In this document: piece by piece, positions 30,914 to 41,775 of the stretch
How the letters are laid out: every line of letters begins with the position of its first letter
Numbering within the stretch: the first letter of the stretch is position 1
Assembly (NCBI RefSeq): GCF_028640845.1
Contig: NC_080541.1
Span: 5,671,435 to 5,735,434, forward strand
Reading direction: 5' to 3'
DNA from: Ahaetulla prasina
Lineage: Eukaryota; Chordata; Lepidosauria; Squamata; Colubridae
DNA: 64,000 bases
Notes under the pieces: generated by a model
Database searches by the model: none
Told to the model about the DNA's origin: nothing
Seen by the model: only the letters and a program-made list of their open reading frames with translations
Position numbers and translations under genes: made by a program

Positions 30914-31719
30914 CAGGGGTGAAATCTAAAAATTTTCCCAACGGGTTCTGTGGGCGTGGCTTAATTGGTGGGTATGGCTTGGTGGTCATATGACCAGGTG
31001 GATGTGGCCAATAACAATAAATAATAAAAATAATAAACAAAGTACACAAAACAATAAGGGTACCAAAAATCAACTTTCACACTTTACGCACACTCAACAC
31101 AACACAGCACAACTGACTCACACACACACACAAAATGCCACATACAGCTTTGTGACATTTTGTGTGTTTGTGTAGTTAGAGCGAAACACTACAGAAATAC
31201 ACCAAATCTCAGAAAGCTGCACAAATATTTTATTTTATTATTTTATTTTATTTATATTTTTAGATAAAAGCACCTAAATTTAAAACTTCCTTAACTTTAA
31301 ATTGCTATGTCTAAAAAAAATTAAAACTCCTAAAAAAAACCCAATTAACTATTTTTTAAAGCTCCCCACCCCCACAGTTACTTACCCAATTGAAGGGACA
31401 AGGCAGACAGATTGAGTTGCTCACCGATGAGATGGATTGCAGGCAGGCAGATTGAGTTGTTCACTGATGAGATGGATTGCAGGCAGGCAGATTGAGTTGC
31501 TAGCTGATGCAATTGATTGCAGCAGCCGAAGCAAGGCTGGAATAGTGAGTGAGGCTGAAAGAAGCAGGAAGCTGCCAAGTAGGCAAGTGGGGAATTGGGC
31601 GATTGGGTGGGCATGGGCGGGGGAGGGCTCAGGGATTTTTGCTACCAGTTCTCCAAACTACCCGCCCCCATCGCTACTGGATCATCGATCCAGTCCGAAC
31701 CAGGAGCATTTCACCCCTG
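30914..31719. mobile_element. hAT-like element, 806 bp
   Basis: Ends CAGGGGTGAAATC and CATTTCACCCCTG with a perfect 8-bp duplication, GATTTCAC (30906-30913, 31720-31727). The outer part shares GGGCGTGGCTTAATTGGTGG with the 41-bp-repeat family. The middle holds A/T-rich and (CA)n stretches and a triplicated GATTGCAGGCAGGCAGATTG. No transposase. Confidence 0.9.
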
Positions 31720-31753
31720 GATTTCACTCTCTGTAACCCTAGTCGCTCTAGAC

Positions 31754-32272
31754 CAGGGGCAGACAACCTTTTTATATCTATCGCCCACTTTTGTATCTCT
31801 GTTAGTAGTAAAATTTTCTAACCACCCACCGGTTCCACAATAATGCACCGTGTATCGTCGTCTGCGCATGCCTCTCGCGCATCGTGGATTGGGTTTGGAG
31901 GGGGGCCGCCAGCTACCAGCTCTGCTTGTCTGTTACAACTGGTGGTGTGGGGGGAGATGCGCGAGCTATTTTGGGATGAAGCTCTTTTGTTTGCGGTCGC
32001 ACTAGAGCGCCATTTAGTTTCATTTACGTAACATGAACTAAACTTATGCACAGGCGATACAAAGAGTATATTTTCAGAAATTTAAATTGTCACGGGGAAT
32101 TTTATGAAAACCTAATGAAAATAGGTTTTAAATAATGCTATGATTTTTTTAAAAAAGTCAATTAAATTTTAAAAAAAGGAAAGTGCTTCAGTATCGGATA
32201 AAACCCCTACCGCCCACCATGAAAGCTGGAACGCCCACTAGTGGGCGGTAGGGACCAGGTTGACTACCACTG
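31754..32272. mobile_element. hAT-like MITE, 519 bp
   Basis: Ends CAGGGGCAGACAACCTTTTT and CAGGTTGACTACCACTG (inverted). Flanks CTCTAGAC / CCCTAGAG match at 6 of 8. Internal CGCCCAC...GTGGGCG stretches also pair as an inner inverted repeat. No coding capacity. Confidence 0.8.
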
Positions 32273-32865
32273 CCCTAGAGTGTGACTGGACTCTAATCAC
32301 ACCTGTTTGAGAGAGTTCCATGCCTGTGATGGCATATCTATAGCTACATCTATATATATATTAAAAAATAGGATTGATTTCTTCGGATTCCACCTGGCTC
32401 TCTCAATTTTGCTTCAGAGCCCATGCTGAGATGCGGTTCATAACTCCGAGTGACAGGCGCGATATTGATAGCCACCAAAGCGCCTGGAGGAAGAAGGAAA
32501 AAAACGGGGAGGGAGAGAAAATAAACACTTTATAAAAAGTACGATTTAAGATTAATAGTTGTCTCCCGAAGATCCATGATAAAACACTGCATAAAGGGAT
32601 TACTTGCCTCCAGTAGCAAAAGCCTTTCCCCCCCCCCTTTTTTTTTTGCAGTCAGGGCTGAACGAAGCTGGATAGAGAGAAAAGAAGAAGTTTAATTTCA
32701 GAACAGAGTTATCAGTCGGACCATCGGCGCTGCCCCAGAAAAAACAGCAAAATGGGGCACATCGCTATGAGAAAAAAAAAAAAAAGACTGCGACCTAGAA
32801 AAACTTAAATAGAGAATTGAAGAAAATAGGGCTCTGTAGACGATCAATTAGACCTTAGAGGTCTT
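32273..32865. other. Unassigned DNA
   Basis: No familiar repeat or domain. Poly(T)/poly(A) runs near 32636 and 32775 only. Confidence 0.45.
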
Positions 32866-32869
32866 CTAG

Positions 32870-33224
32870 TCTAAACTCCTATTCAAGCAGGAGACCCTGT
32901 ACCTGGAATGGAGGGGAGGGGAGTGGAAGGGAAGGGAAGGGAAGGGAAGAAAAATATGGAGTGGAATGGAATGGAATGGAATGGAATGGAGTACAATGGA
33001 AGGGAAGGGAAATATGAAATAGAATAGAATAGAATAGAATAGAATAGAATAGAATAGAATAGAATAGAATAGAATAGAATAGAATAGAATAGAATTTTTA
33101 TTGGCCAAGTGTGATTGGATTAGAATAGAATAGAAGTTGAATAGAGTAGAGTAGAGTAGAGTAGAATAGAGTTGAATAGAATAGAATAGAGTAGAGTAGA
33201 GTTGAATAGAATAGAATAGAATAG
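32870..33224 (-). repeat. CR1/L3 tail zone with mixed AATAG, GGAAG, AGTAG, GTTGA repeats
   Basis: A degenerate CR1 3' end (GACCTTAGAGGTCTTCTAGTC) is followed by GGGAA and AATGG runs, (AATAG)n, then TTTTTATTGGCCAAGTGTGA (antisense L3 3' end) at about 33094, then variant pentamers AGTAG and GTTGA up to the AATGG array. Confidence 0.75.
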
Positions 33225-34066
33225 AATGGAATGGAATGGAATGGAATGGAATGGAATGGAATGGAATGGAATGGAATGGAATGGAATGGAATGGAATGGA
33301 ATGGAATGGAATGGAATGGAATGGAATAGAATAGAATGGAGTGGAGTGGAGTGGAGTGGAGTGGAGTGGAATGGAATGGAATGGAATGGAATGGAATGGA
33401 ATGGAATGGAATGGAATGGAATGGAATGGAATGGAATGGAATGGAATGGAATGGAATGGAATGGAATGGAATGGAATGGAATGGAATGGAATGGAATGGA
33501 ATGGAATGGAATGGAATGGAATGGAATGGAATGGAATGGAATGGAATGGAATGGAATGGAATGGAATGGAATGGAATGGAATGGAATGGAATGGAATGGA
33601 ATGGAATGGAATGGAATGGAATGGAATGGAATGGAATGGAATGGAATGGAATGGAATGGAATGGAATGGAATGGAATGGAATGGAATGGAATGGAATGGA
33701 ATGGAATGGAATGGAATGGAATGGAATGGAATGGAATGGAATGGAATGGAATGGAATGGAATGGAATGGAATGGAATGGAATGGAATGGAATGGAATGGA
33801 ATGGAATGGAATGGAATGGAATGGAATGGAATGGAATGGAATGGAATGGAATGGAATGGAATGGAATGGAATGGAATGGAATGGAATGGAATGGAATGGA
33901 ATGGAATGGAATGGAATGGAATGGAATGGAATGGAATGGAATGGAATGGAATGGAATGGAATGGAATGGAATGGAATGGAATGGAATGGAATGGAATGGA
34001 ATGGAATGGAATGGAATGGAATGGAATGGAATGGAATGGAATGGAATGGAATGGAATGGAATGGAG
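33225..34066. repeat. (AATGG)n / (TGGAA)n array, about 168 units
   Basis: Starts where AATAG changes to AATGG at about 33225. One island of two AATAG and several AGTGG units lies at 33324-33368, otherwise it looks pure. Ends at GGAGTACAATGGAAGG, the same edge seen at about 32990. It is the pentamer of human satellite III and SCA31 repeats. Open frames such as MEWNG repeats are artefacts. Confidence 0.96.
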
Positions 34067-34072
34067 TACAAT

Positions 34073-34387
34073 GGAAGGAAGGAAGGGAAGAAAATATGGG
34101 GTGATATCACAAGGTTGTTGCAAACCAGATTAAATATCAGAGATGGTATTTAGCCAGTTCAACTGGGTCAGACCGGTTCGCTCGAACCGGTAGTGGAAAT
34201 CACATACTATTTAGGTACATTTCTGGGGCTGGGTGCATGCGCAGAAGGCGCGTAGACAAGCAAAGCGCATGCACAGAAGGCCAGGCGGATGCGTGGAAGA
34301 AAGGCGCACACGAACCGTGCACCCGCACGGTGAACCGATGGTAAGATAATCTGAAACCCACCGCTGTTAAACATGCTTTCTTTCTTT
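34073..34387. repeat. Direct duplication, copy 1 (contains a hAT MITE)
   Basis: GAAGAAAATATGGGGTGATA to TGTTAAACATGCTTTC, repeated at 35560-35874, about 1.49 kb downstream and nearly identical. Confidence 0.85.
34138..34366. mobile_element. hAT-like MITE
   Basis: Begins CAGAGATGGTATTTAGCCAG and ends AAACCCACCGCTG. Flanks TTAAATAT / TTAAACAT match at 7 of 8. Contains GGTTCGCTCGAACCGG, an internal palindrome shared with the 36-39 kb hAT pieces. Second copy at 35633-35851. Confidence 0.75.
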
Positions 34388-34529
34388 CTCCTTCTCCTTC
34401 TCCTTCTCCTTCCACCTTTCCCAGGATCATAAACTTCTCCAAAGAGTTACGTCTTTGCAGAGCATATCTGAAATAGGATAATCTGAGGTTGGTCACTTGC
34501 TCTTTGAGTGAGATCGCAGAATCAGAATA

Positions 34530-35010
34530 GAGTTGAATAGAGTAGAGTTGAATAGAATAGAATAGAATAGAATAGGAGCTGGAAGATGCCTTGGAGGTCT
34601 TCTAGACCAACCCCCTGCTCAAACAGGAGACTCTATACCATTTCAGACAAGTAGCTGTCCAGCCTCTTCTTAAAAACCTTCAGTGATGGAGCAGCCACAA
34701 CTTCTGGTGGGGTCAGAAGGCCCGAAAATCAGCTGGCCCATGCACACATGTGCACCGGAGCTGAGCTCGCATGCCCACTGATATGGCTACACGTAACACC
34801 TGTGCCATGGTCCTATACCATTTCAGATAAGCGACTGTCTAGAACTCTTCTTCAAAACCTCCAGTGATGGAGCTCTTACGATTTCTGAAGGCAAACTGTT
34901 CCGTTGGTTAATTGTCGTCACTGTTACGAAGTTTCTCCTCAATTCCAGGTGGTTTTTCTCCTTGATTAGTTTCCATCCATTGTTTCTTGTCTTGCCCTCT
35001 GGGACTTTCG
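34530..35010 (-). mobile_element. CR1 LINE 3' fragment with internal duplication
   Basis: An (AATAG)/(GTTGA) tail at about 34530-34575, the antisense CR1 3' end, a 90-bp non-CR1 insert (34715-34805) and a repeated TATACCATTTCAGA(C/T)AAG segment, then coding sequence matching [22 protein letters not shown] CR1 residues. Confidence 0.75.
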
Positions 35011-35014
35011 AAAA

Positions 35015-35555
35015 ATCTCTGCGTTGAATTGTTCAGGGATCCATCGATTTGCTTTCTTGGATGTTCACTGTATTGTCAGCTGTCTTCTTCAAACATCAAA
35101 GCTCAAAGGAGTCATCCATACTTCTCCTAGCTTGCATCTGCAAAGTCCACTGAGAGGTCATAGAAACCATATATTTTGTATTTCCTGGCTATATATTTGT
35201 CATCAACAGTCGTGTGTGTTTCACGAGATAAACCAGACCTTCTTGGTGTATTTATAATATCTGCTATAAATATCGTAAGAGGCGTCCATTTCGCAAAAGG
35301 GCATTTTAGTTATATATGTCTCTGGGCATATTTTTATGACCTTTTACTCTACTCTCTTTCGGTCTAACGTAATGGAGAGAGCTGTTTTCCTCCCAAATGT
35401 TTATACGAGCCTCATAGAAAGAGAAGTACATGAGAGAACAGGATATGAATTGAGACAAGGGGAAAGATTGAGAAAGCTGTGATGGATAAAGACTCTGAAC
35501 AATAAAAGAAAGAAAGAATAGTTTAAAAAAAGAATAAAAGGAAAAGATAGACTTG
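35015..35555. other. Unassigned DNA
   Basis: No repeat or domain recognised. Confidence 0.45.
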
Positions 35556-35559
35556 GTTG

Positions 35560-35874
35560 AAGGAAGGGTAGAAAATATGGGGTGATATCACGCACAAGGT
35601 TGTTGCAAACCAGATTAAATATCAGAGATGGTATTTAGCCAGTTCAACTGGGTCAGACCGGTTCGCTCGAACCGGTAGTGGAAATCACATACTATTTAGG
35701 TACATTTCTGGGGCTGGGTGCATGCGCAGAAGGCGCGTAGACAAGCAAAGCGCATGCACAGAAGGCCAGGCGGATGCGTGGAAGAAAGGCGCACACGAAC
35801 CGTGCACCCGCACGGTGAACCGATGGTAAGATAATCTGAAACCCACGGCTGTTAAACATGCTTTCTTTTTTTTT
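35560..35874. repeat. Direct duplication, copy 2 (contains a hAT MITE at 35633-35851)
   Basis: Matches 34073-34387 apart from a 5-bp CGCAC insertion after GATATCA and a few substitutions. The matched sequence extends beyond both ends of the MITE, so the locus was duplicated rather than hit twice. Confidence 0.85.
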
Positions 35875-35879
35875 CATTT

Positions 35880-36410
35880 CCTCAGCTCTCCAATTCCTTT
35901 TGTCTTCATTACTTTCTCCTCTTTCTCTGACCTTTGCTTAATTCCGCTTATCCTGAAAAAGGAACAGTTTGATGGCGGTGTATTTATAACATGCTTGTTT
36001 AAGAGTCAGTGAAAGACTAGACGGAACAATCTATATAGTCAATGAAACCCTGCCCTTCAGAGTCTCTCACGGCATCTGGTTGGGAAATCTTCTCCAAGAT
36101 CTCTTTTCAAATGGCAGAAAAGGTTGACCGAGTAGGTCTGATTAATACTTTTTACAAAGGCTCCCTTTTTATCAGGCTGCAGAAGGAATTTATAGAAGAC
36201 GCTTAAGCTGTCATTCAACAACCAAGTACTCACAACTGGGTTCTTCCTTGACTTAACCATCTCCAAGTGCTTGCTCTAACCCAAGTCACACTAGCAAGGC
36301 ACATATTTAGAAGAAAATTATTCTTCTTTTGCCGATAAAAAAGGGGACTTACATCCCTGATCCAAATTTCTGATAGCCAGGTAGAGATCCGGCGATGAGA
36401 CACTCGGAGC
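35880..36410. other. Unassigned DNA
   Basis: No familiar repeat or protein motif. Confidence 0.45.
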
Positions 36411-36413
36411 AGT

Positions 36414-37089
36414 GGTGGGTTCAAATATTTTTATTTGGTGGGCATGGCAGGGAAAAATACTGCAAAATCTCCATTTCCGCCCCATTCCAGGGGGAAGGAC
36501 ACTGCAAAATCTCCATTTCCGCCCCACTCCAGGGGGAAGGATACTGCAAAATCTCCATTTCCGCCCCACTCCAGAGGAAAGGATACTGCAAAATCTCCAT
36601 TTCCGCCCCACCCCACTAACCTGCTTTCCAGCTCTGTTCTCCTGTGCAGGGCAACAAAAGAAGACCCAGACAATCATTCGGGACTTGGTCAGCTGGGACT
36701 CAGGAGGCAGTGAATAGATCAGGGGCAAGGCCAGCCAGAGGTGGTATTTGCAGGTTCTCCAAACTACTCAAAATTTCTGCTACCGGTTCGCGAGAACCGG
36801 TCAGAACCGGCCAGTCATGAACTCCCAATTATTTTACTACCGGTTCTGTGGGCGTGGCTTGGTGGGCGTGGTGTGGCTTGGTGGGCGTGGCTTGGTGGAC
36901 GTGGCAGGGAAAGGATACTGCAAAATCCCCATTACCTCCCCATTCATAGGGGAAGGATTTTGCAAAGTCTCTATTCCCACCTCACTCTGGGGCCAGCCAG
37001 AGGTGGTATTTGCCGGTTCTCCAAACTGCTCAAAATTTCTGCTACCGGTTCTCCAGAGCCTGTCAGAACCTGCTGGATTTCACCCCTGG
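36414..37089. mobile_element. Compound hAT-like MITE (41-bp-repeat family), at least two copies fused
   Basis: Starts CAGTGGTGGGTTC. Four 41-bp-type units (GAAGGAYACTGCAAAATCTC) run at about 36455-36605. Terminal parts GCTACCGGTTCGCGAGAACC and GATTTCACCCCTG occur at about 36780 and 37077-37089. No clean 8-bp flank pair, consistent with fusion or recombination. Confidence 0.75.
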
Positions 37090-37674
37090 CTGAATACCAC
37101 CTCTGCCTAGGCGACATGACTGCAAATACATGACCATGTTTTACAACAGATTTGCAAAAAAATAATAATAAAATAAAATAAAAAGAACATTCCCTGGTTT
37201 GTTTGTTTTTCTGCAAAACTGCACCACAGCAGACAATGGGTTCATTTAACAACTATAGCATTTACTTAACAACCGCTGTGCTCACTTAAGAACTGGAACA
37301 AGAACAATTGGTCACATAACCGATTCTTTTCACTATCATTACAGGCACCATTATGGTTGTAATTTGAGGAGTTTCTGCGTCGTTTTAGGAATAATTCAAG
37401 CTACCCAACAGAAAGTAGCGTTTTGTTTATCTTCCCAGACTAAATTATCATATTAATTATTCAAATTACTGAACGCTGATCGGGTGGAATGATTTTAACC
37501 AGATGCAATCAAGAAGGAGAGACAAAAATCAATGGGGTTCGAGGTGGGGAGGAGCTGAGTGAATAATTAACTTCCAGGGTCTACAGTATGCAGGTGAATA
37601 TAAAACTTTATCCAAGATACTCAGAAAGGCTGAAAAAAACATTGTGGGTCAAAATGAAGAAGCAAGATATGCAT

Positions 37675-37812
37675 TGTAAGATTGCAGGTGCTCCTCGACG
37701 TACAACCGCAAATATCTGATTCGAAGCAGACGTGAAGTGAATTTGCATTTTTTATGACCTTTCTTGCCACATTTGTTAAGTGAATCACTGCAGTTGTTAA
37801 GTTAGTAACACA
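37675..37812. mobile_element. pogo/Tigger-like MITE piece (duplicated near 39616-39753)
   Basis: GGTGCTCCTCGACGTACAAC resembles the MITE terminus CTCGACTTACAAC, followed by TTAAGTGAATCACTGCAGTT and TTGTTAAGTTAGTAACAC, the usual interior. The mariner/pogo assignment is from memory. Confidence 0.5.
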
Positions 37813-37907
37813 GTTGCAGGGGTGGGATTCAGCCGGTTCGGACTAGTTCGAGCGAACCTGTAGTTTCGATGATCAGCTGGCCCTGCCCCCTGCACCTGCT
37901 CTATCCA

Positions 37908-38519
37908 TATTGTGGTCTGCCAGCAGCCTGCGAAGCTGGCAACGAAGTTGGACAGCGATGAGGCTGAGGAAGAGCATGGGCCAGTCCTGGAGGCTGGGGA
38001 AGGCCTGGATGAAGGCTCTGTGTCGGAGGCTGAGATGGGGCCAGGGCCGTCGGGGAATGAGGTGCGGACTCCAGAGCCTCCAGAGACAGACAGTAGTGAG
38101 ACAGAGGAACAGGAGGAGCCTGTTCCTAATGCACACACGAGAAGAGCTGCCAGAAGCCAAGAGCAGTTCAAGCAAAGAGGATGACTCGGGAGTAGGGCCA
38201 AGAGATGATTGGCCCCTCCCATAAGGCTTAAAAGACCAGCAAGGGTGTTTGGACTCTGCAGGAAAACAATGTTGATAGCTTTGTCTTGTTGCATTTATTT
38301 TGTATCGGTGTCTTCTGGACGTTTGCCAAGAAAGGCCTTTGGCAGTTTGCCTAATTGGACCAAGGTTGGTGATAGGACTGAGGAATTTGTGTTGGGAGGA
38401 ATTTGCTTTAATTTAGTTGAACCACGCTGGGAATGAAGTAATTCTCAGCTGTTCGAATAAAGTTTGTTTGTTTTCACACTGACTGTTTCCTACTACCTGC
38501 TGGGACCTGGGTCACAACA
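37908..38519 (+). mobile_element. Solo LTR, family LTR2
   Basis: Begins TATTGTGGTC (from TGTTGTGGTC), ends GGGTCACAACA, flanked by ATCCA / ATCCT. AATAAA at 38457-38462 is near the 3' end and GGCTTAAAAG at 38224-38233 is TATA-like. Carries an acidic 90-codon U3 frame. Its twin at 39845-40449 arose by segmental duplication. Confidence 0.85.
37912..38184 (+). pseudogene. Acidic U3 open frame in LTR2
   Basis: A 90-residue frame: AKLATKLDSDEAEEEHGPVL, GPGPSGNEVRTPEPP, SETEEQEEPVPN, then a basic end RRAARSQEQFKQRG. Kept open in copies at 39849-40136 (95 residues) and 59851-60085. Function unknown; it may be the end of a proviral gene running into the 3' LTR, or chance. Confidence 0.45.
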
Positions 38520-38874
38520 ATCCTGCTGTCCTTTATTTCCTGAATCTCACATTACAGCTGATTTCCGCAGCTCAGCTGTTCTACTTACCAGGCTGACTTA
38601 GAAGGTAAGCAGCTGAACTTTAAAAAACTCAAATTTTAGTGCTGTGCACAAGAGCTCTAGGCGCATGTGAAGTGTGTTTTCAATGAACCGGTTGTTAAAC
38701 CAGTTGCAGGCCACCACTGCATGGTTGTTAAGTGAATCTGGCTTTATCCGTGGCTTGTTGGGAATCAGCTGACCCAAGGAAATTACAGCCACCGTACTCG
38801 TAGTCCTTGACTTACAACGGTTGATTTAGTGACAGCTCAAAATTACAATGTCCTGAAGATTACAATTACCTGGA

Positions 38875-40804
38875 ATTCATAGGGAAGGATTTTGCAAAGT
38901 CTCTATTCCCACACTCTGGGGCCAGCCAGAGGTGGTATTTGCCGGTTCTCCAAACTGCTCAAAATTTCTGCTACCGGTTCTCCAGAGCCTGTCAGAACCT
39001 GCTGGATTTCACCCCTGGCTGAATACCACCTCTGCCTAGGCGACATGACTGCAAATACATGACCATATTTTACAACAGATTTGCAAAAAAAATAAAATAA
39101 AAAAATAAAATAAAAAGGACATTCCCTGGTTTGTTTGTTTTTCTGCAAAACTGCACCACAGCAGACAATGGGTTCACTTAACAACGATAGCATTCACTTA
39201 ACAACCGCTGTGCTCACTTAAGAACTGGAACAAAAACCATAGCATTTGGTCACATAACCGATTCTTTTCACTATCATTACAGGCACCATTATGGTTGTAA
39301 TTTGAGGAGTTTCTGCGTCGTTTTAGGAATAATTCAAGCTACCCAACAGAAAGTAGCATTTTGTTTATCTTTCCAGACTAAATTATCATATTAATTATTC
39401 AAATTACTGAACACTGATCGGGTGGAATGATTTTAACCAGATGCAATCAAGAAGGAGAGACAAAAATCAATGGGGTTCGAGGTGGGGAGGAGCTGAGTGA
39501 ATAATTAACTTCCAGGGTTTACAGTATGCAGGTGAATATAAAACTTTATCCAAGATACTCAAAAAGGCTGAAAAAACATTGTGGGTCAAAATGAAGAAGC
39601 AAGATATGCATTGTAAGATTGCAGGTGCTCCTCGACGTACGACCGCAAATATCTGGTTCGAAGCAGACGTGAAGTGAATTTGCATTTTTTATGACCTTTC
39701 TTGCCACATTTGTTAAGTGAATCACTGCAGTTGTTAAGTTAGTAACACGGTTGCAGGGGTGGGATTCAGCCGGTTCGGACCAGTTCAAGTGAACCGGTAG
39801 TTTCAATGATCAGCTGGCCTTGCCCCCTGCACTTGCTCTATCCGTGTTGTGGTCTGCCAGCAGCCTGCGAAGCTGGCAACGGAGTTGGACAGCGATGAGG
39901 CTGAGGAAGAGCATGGGCCCGTCCTGGAGGCTGGGGAAGGCCCGGATGAGGGCTCTGTGTCGGAGGCTGAGTTGGGCCCAGGGCCGTCGGGGAATGAGGT
40001 GCGGACTCCAGAGGCAGACAGTAGTGAGGCAGAGGAACAGGAGGAGCCTGTTCCTAATGCACCCATCAGAAGAGCTGCCAGAAGGCAAGAGCAGCTCAAG
40101 CAAAGAGGACGACTCAGGAGTAGGGCCAAGAGATGATTGGCCATTCCCATAAGGCTTAAAAGACCAGCGACGGTGTTTGGACTCTGCAGGAAAACAATGT
40201 TGATAGCTTTGTCTTGTTGCATTTATTTTGTATCGGTGTCTTCTGGACGTTTGCCAAGAAAGGCCTTTGGCAGTTTGCCTAATTGGACCAAGGTTGGTGA
40301 TAGGATTGAGGAATTTGTGTTGGGAGGAATTTGCTTTAATTTAGTTGAACGACGCTGGGAATGAAGTCATTCTCAGCTGTTCGAATAAAGTTTGTTTGTT
40401 TTCACACTGACTGAGTTTCCTACTACCTACTGGAATCTGGGTCACAACAATCCTGCTGTCCTTTATTTCCTGAATCTCAAGTTACAGCTGATTTCCGCAG
40501 CTCAGCTGTTCTACTTACCAGGCTGACTTAGAAGGTAAGCAGCTGAACTTTAAAAAACTCAAATTTTAGTGCTGTGCACAAGAGCTCTAGGCGCATGTGA
40601 AGTGTGTTTTCAATGAACCGGTTGTTAAACCAGTTGCAGGCCACCACTGCATGGTTGTTAAGTGAATCTGGCTTTATCCGTGGCTTGTTGGGAATCAGCT
40701 GACCCAAGGAAATTACAGCCACCGTACTCGTAGTCCTTGACTTACAACGGTTGATTTAGTGACAGCTCAAAATTACAATGTCCTGAAGATTACAATTACC
40801 TGGA
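38875..40804. repeat. Segmental tandem duplication, unit 2 (about 1,930 bp)
   Basis: Head-to-tail copy of 36942-38874. The junction GGA|ATTCATAGGGAAGG shows little or no homology. Differences include deletion of CCTCCAGAGA-type bases in the LTR and an added GAG in ACTGACTGAGTTTCC. Confidence 0.92.
39845..40449 (+). mobile_element. Solo LTR, family LTR2 (segmental copy)
   Basis: TGTTGTGGTC...GGGTCACAACA, flanks ATCCG / ATCCT at the same site as the copy at 37908. AATAAA at about 40385. Confidence 0.88.
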
Positions 40805-40818
40805 AAAAGGGACATAGG

Positions 40819-41344
40819 TGTTGTGTCTCACCCACTTTCACCGCAGCCGGGGCCTACTTATCTGCTTCCGAACGCTGAGGAATGTCCTAGTATGCCTCCC
40901 GGCCCCAGCCCTGGCTCCATGCCCAGACAGGCTGAGGAGGAAGAAGTATCTCCAGCCCCCAGCTCTGGCTCCATGCCCAGGCAAACGGAGGAACTAGACC
41001 CCTCCCTCTCCCCCACAGCATGTGAGCCTGAGGGAGGACAATTACCAACAGCTGCAGACTGGAGTGACCCTCGCTTCAGAAGAATTGATAGGCAGCGGCG
41101 TCAGAAGGAAGGGAGGGGCAGGCCTGGATAAGTGCTGAGTCATGGAGCCACACCCCATGGCCTATATAAAGGACCTGCTTTCTGGCATTCTCTGAGTCAG
41201 GCAAAGTCTAACATATCTTGCTGAAGTCACTTTCTGGTCTCCTGCCTGCCTCGAGAACTTTGCTAGGACTTTGGCAGAGCTGCAGAGGCACGCCTGATTC
41301 GGATTTCCCTGACCCGGTCATCAGCGGAGGAGTGGGACACGACA
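40819..41344 (+). mobile_element. Solo LTR, family LTR1
   Basis: TGTTGTGTCTC...GGGACACGACA, flanks ATAGG (40814-40818) / ATAGT (41345-41349). The empty site GGGACATAGGACTGTTTTTC is preserved at 41766-41785. TATA at 41163-41170. Confidence 0.92.
40823..41131 (+). pseudogene. Proline/acid-rich U3 open frame in LTR1
   Basis: 102 codons: SHPLSPQPGPTYLLPN, repeated PGPSPGSMPRQ / APSSGSMPRQTEELDPS, ending DWSDPRFRRIDRQRRQKEGR. Stop just upstream of the TATA box. The copies at 24740-25020 and 62450-62728 keep the same frame and the W.DPRFRR ending; the copy at 1127 loses it by frameshift. No family recognised. Confidence 0.5.
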
Positions 41345-41355
41345 ATAGTACTGTT

Positions 41356-41775
41356 TTTCACACTGACTGAGTTTCCTACTACCTACTGGAATCTGGGTCA
41401 CAACAATCCTGCTGTCCTTTATTTCCTGAATCTCAAGTTACAGCTGATTTCCGCACCTCAGCTGTTCTACTTTCCAGGGCTGACTTAGAAGGTAAGCAGC
41501 TCAACTTTAAAAAACTCAAATTTTAGTGCTGCACACAAGCGCTCTAGGCGCATGTGAAGTGGGTTTTCAATGAACCGGTTGTTAAACCAGTTGCAGGCCA
41601 CCACTGCATGGTTGTTAAGTGAATCTGGCTTTATCCGTGGCTTGTTGGGAATCAGCTGACCCAAGGAAATTACAGCCACCGTACTCGTAGTCCTTGACTT
41701 ACAACGGTTGATTTAGTGACAGCTCAAAATTACAATGTCCTGAAGATTACAATTACCTGGAAAAAGGGACATAGG
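41356..41775. repeat. Segmental duplication, partial unit 3
   Basis: Repeats 40396-40818 (TTTTCACACTGACTGAG to GGGACATAGG) without the LTR1. Joined at GTTTTTCACA against GTTTTCACAC microhomology. Confidence 0.85.

Larger units (their letters stand above)
36942..38874. repeat. Segmental tandem duplication, unit 1 (1,933 bp)
   Basis: From ATTCATAGGGGAAGGATTTT to GATTACAATTACCTGGA. The same order recurs at 38875-40804: hAT tail, aaaat-rich piece, MITE-derived TTAACAAC repeats, LTR2 with its own target duplication, and a GGTAAGCAGCTGAACTTT block. Confidence 0.92.

Noticed and set aside
32866..34153. Long frames of IPFHS or MEWNG repeats
   Set aside because: Produced by the stop-free AATGG/AATAG pentamers. 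Overlapping frames are open on both strands.
38209..38436. 75-codon frame in LTR2 (also at 40137)
   Set aside because: It spans the TATA-like box and the AATAAA-proximal part of the LTR. The conservation is explained by the segmental duplication.
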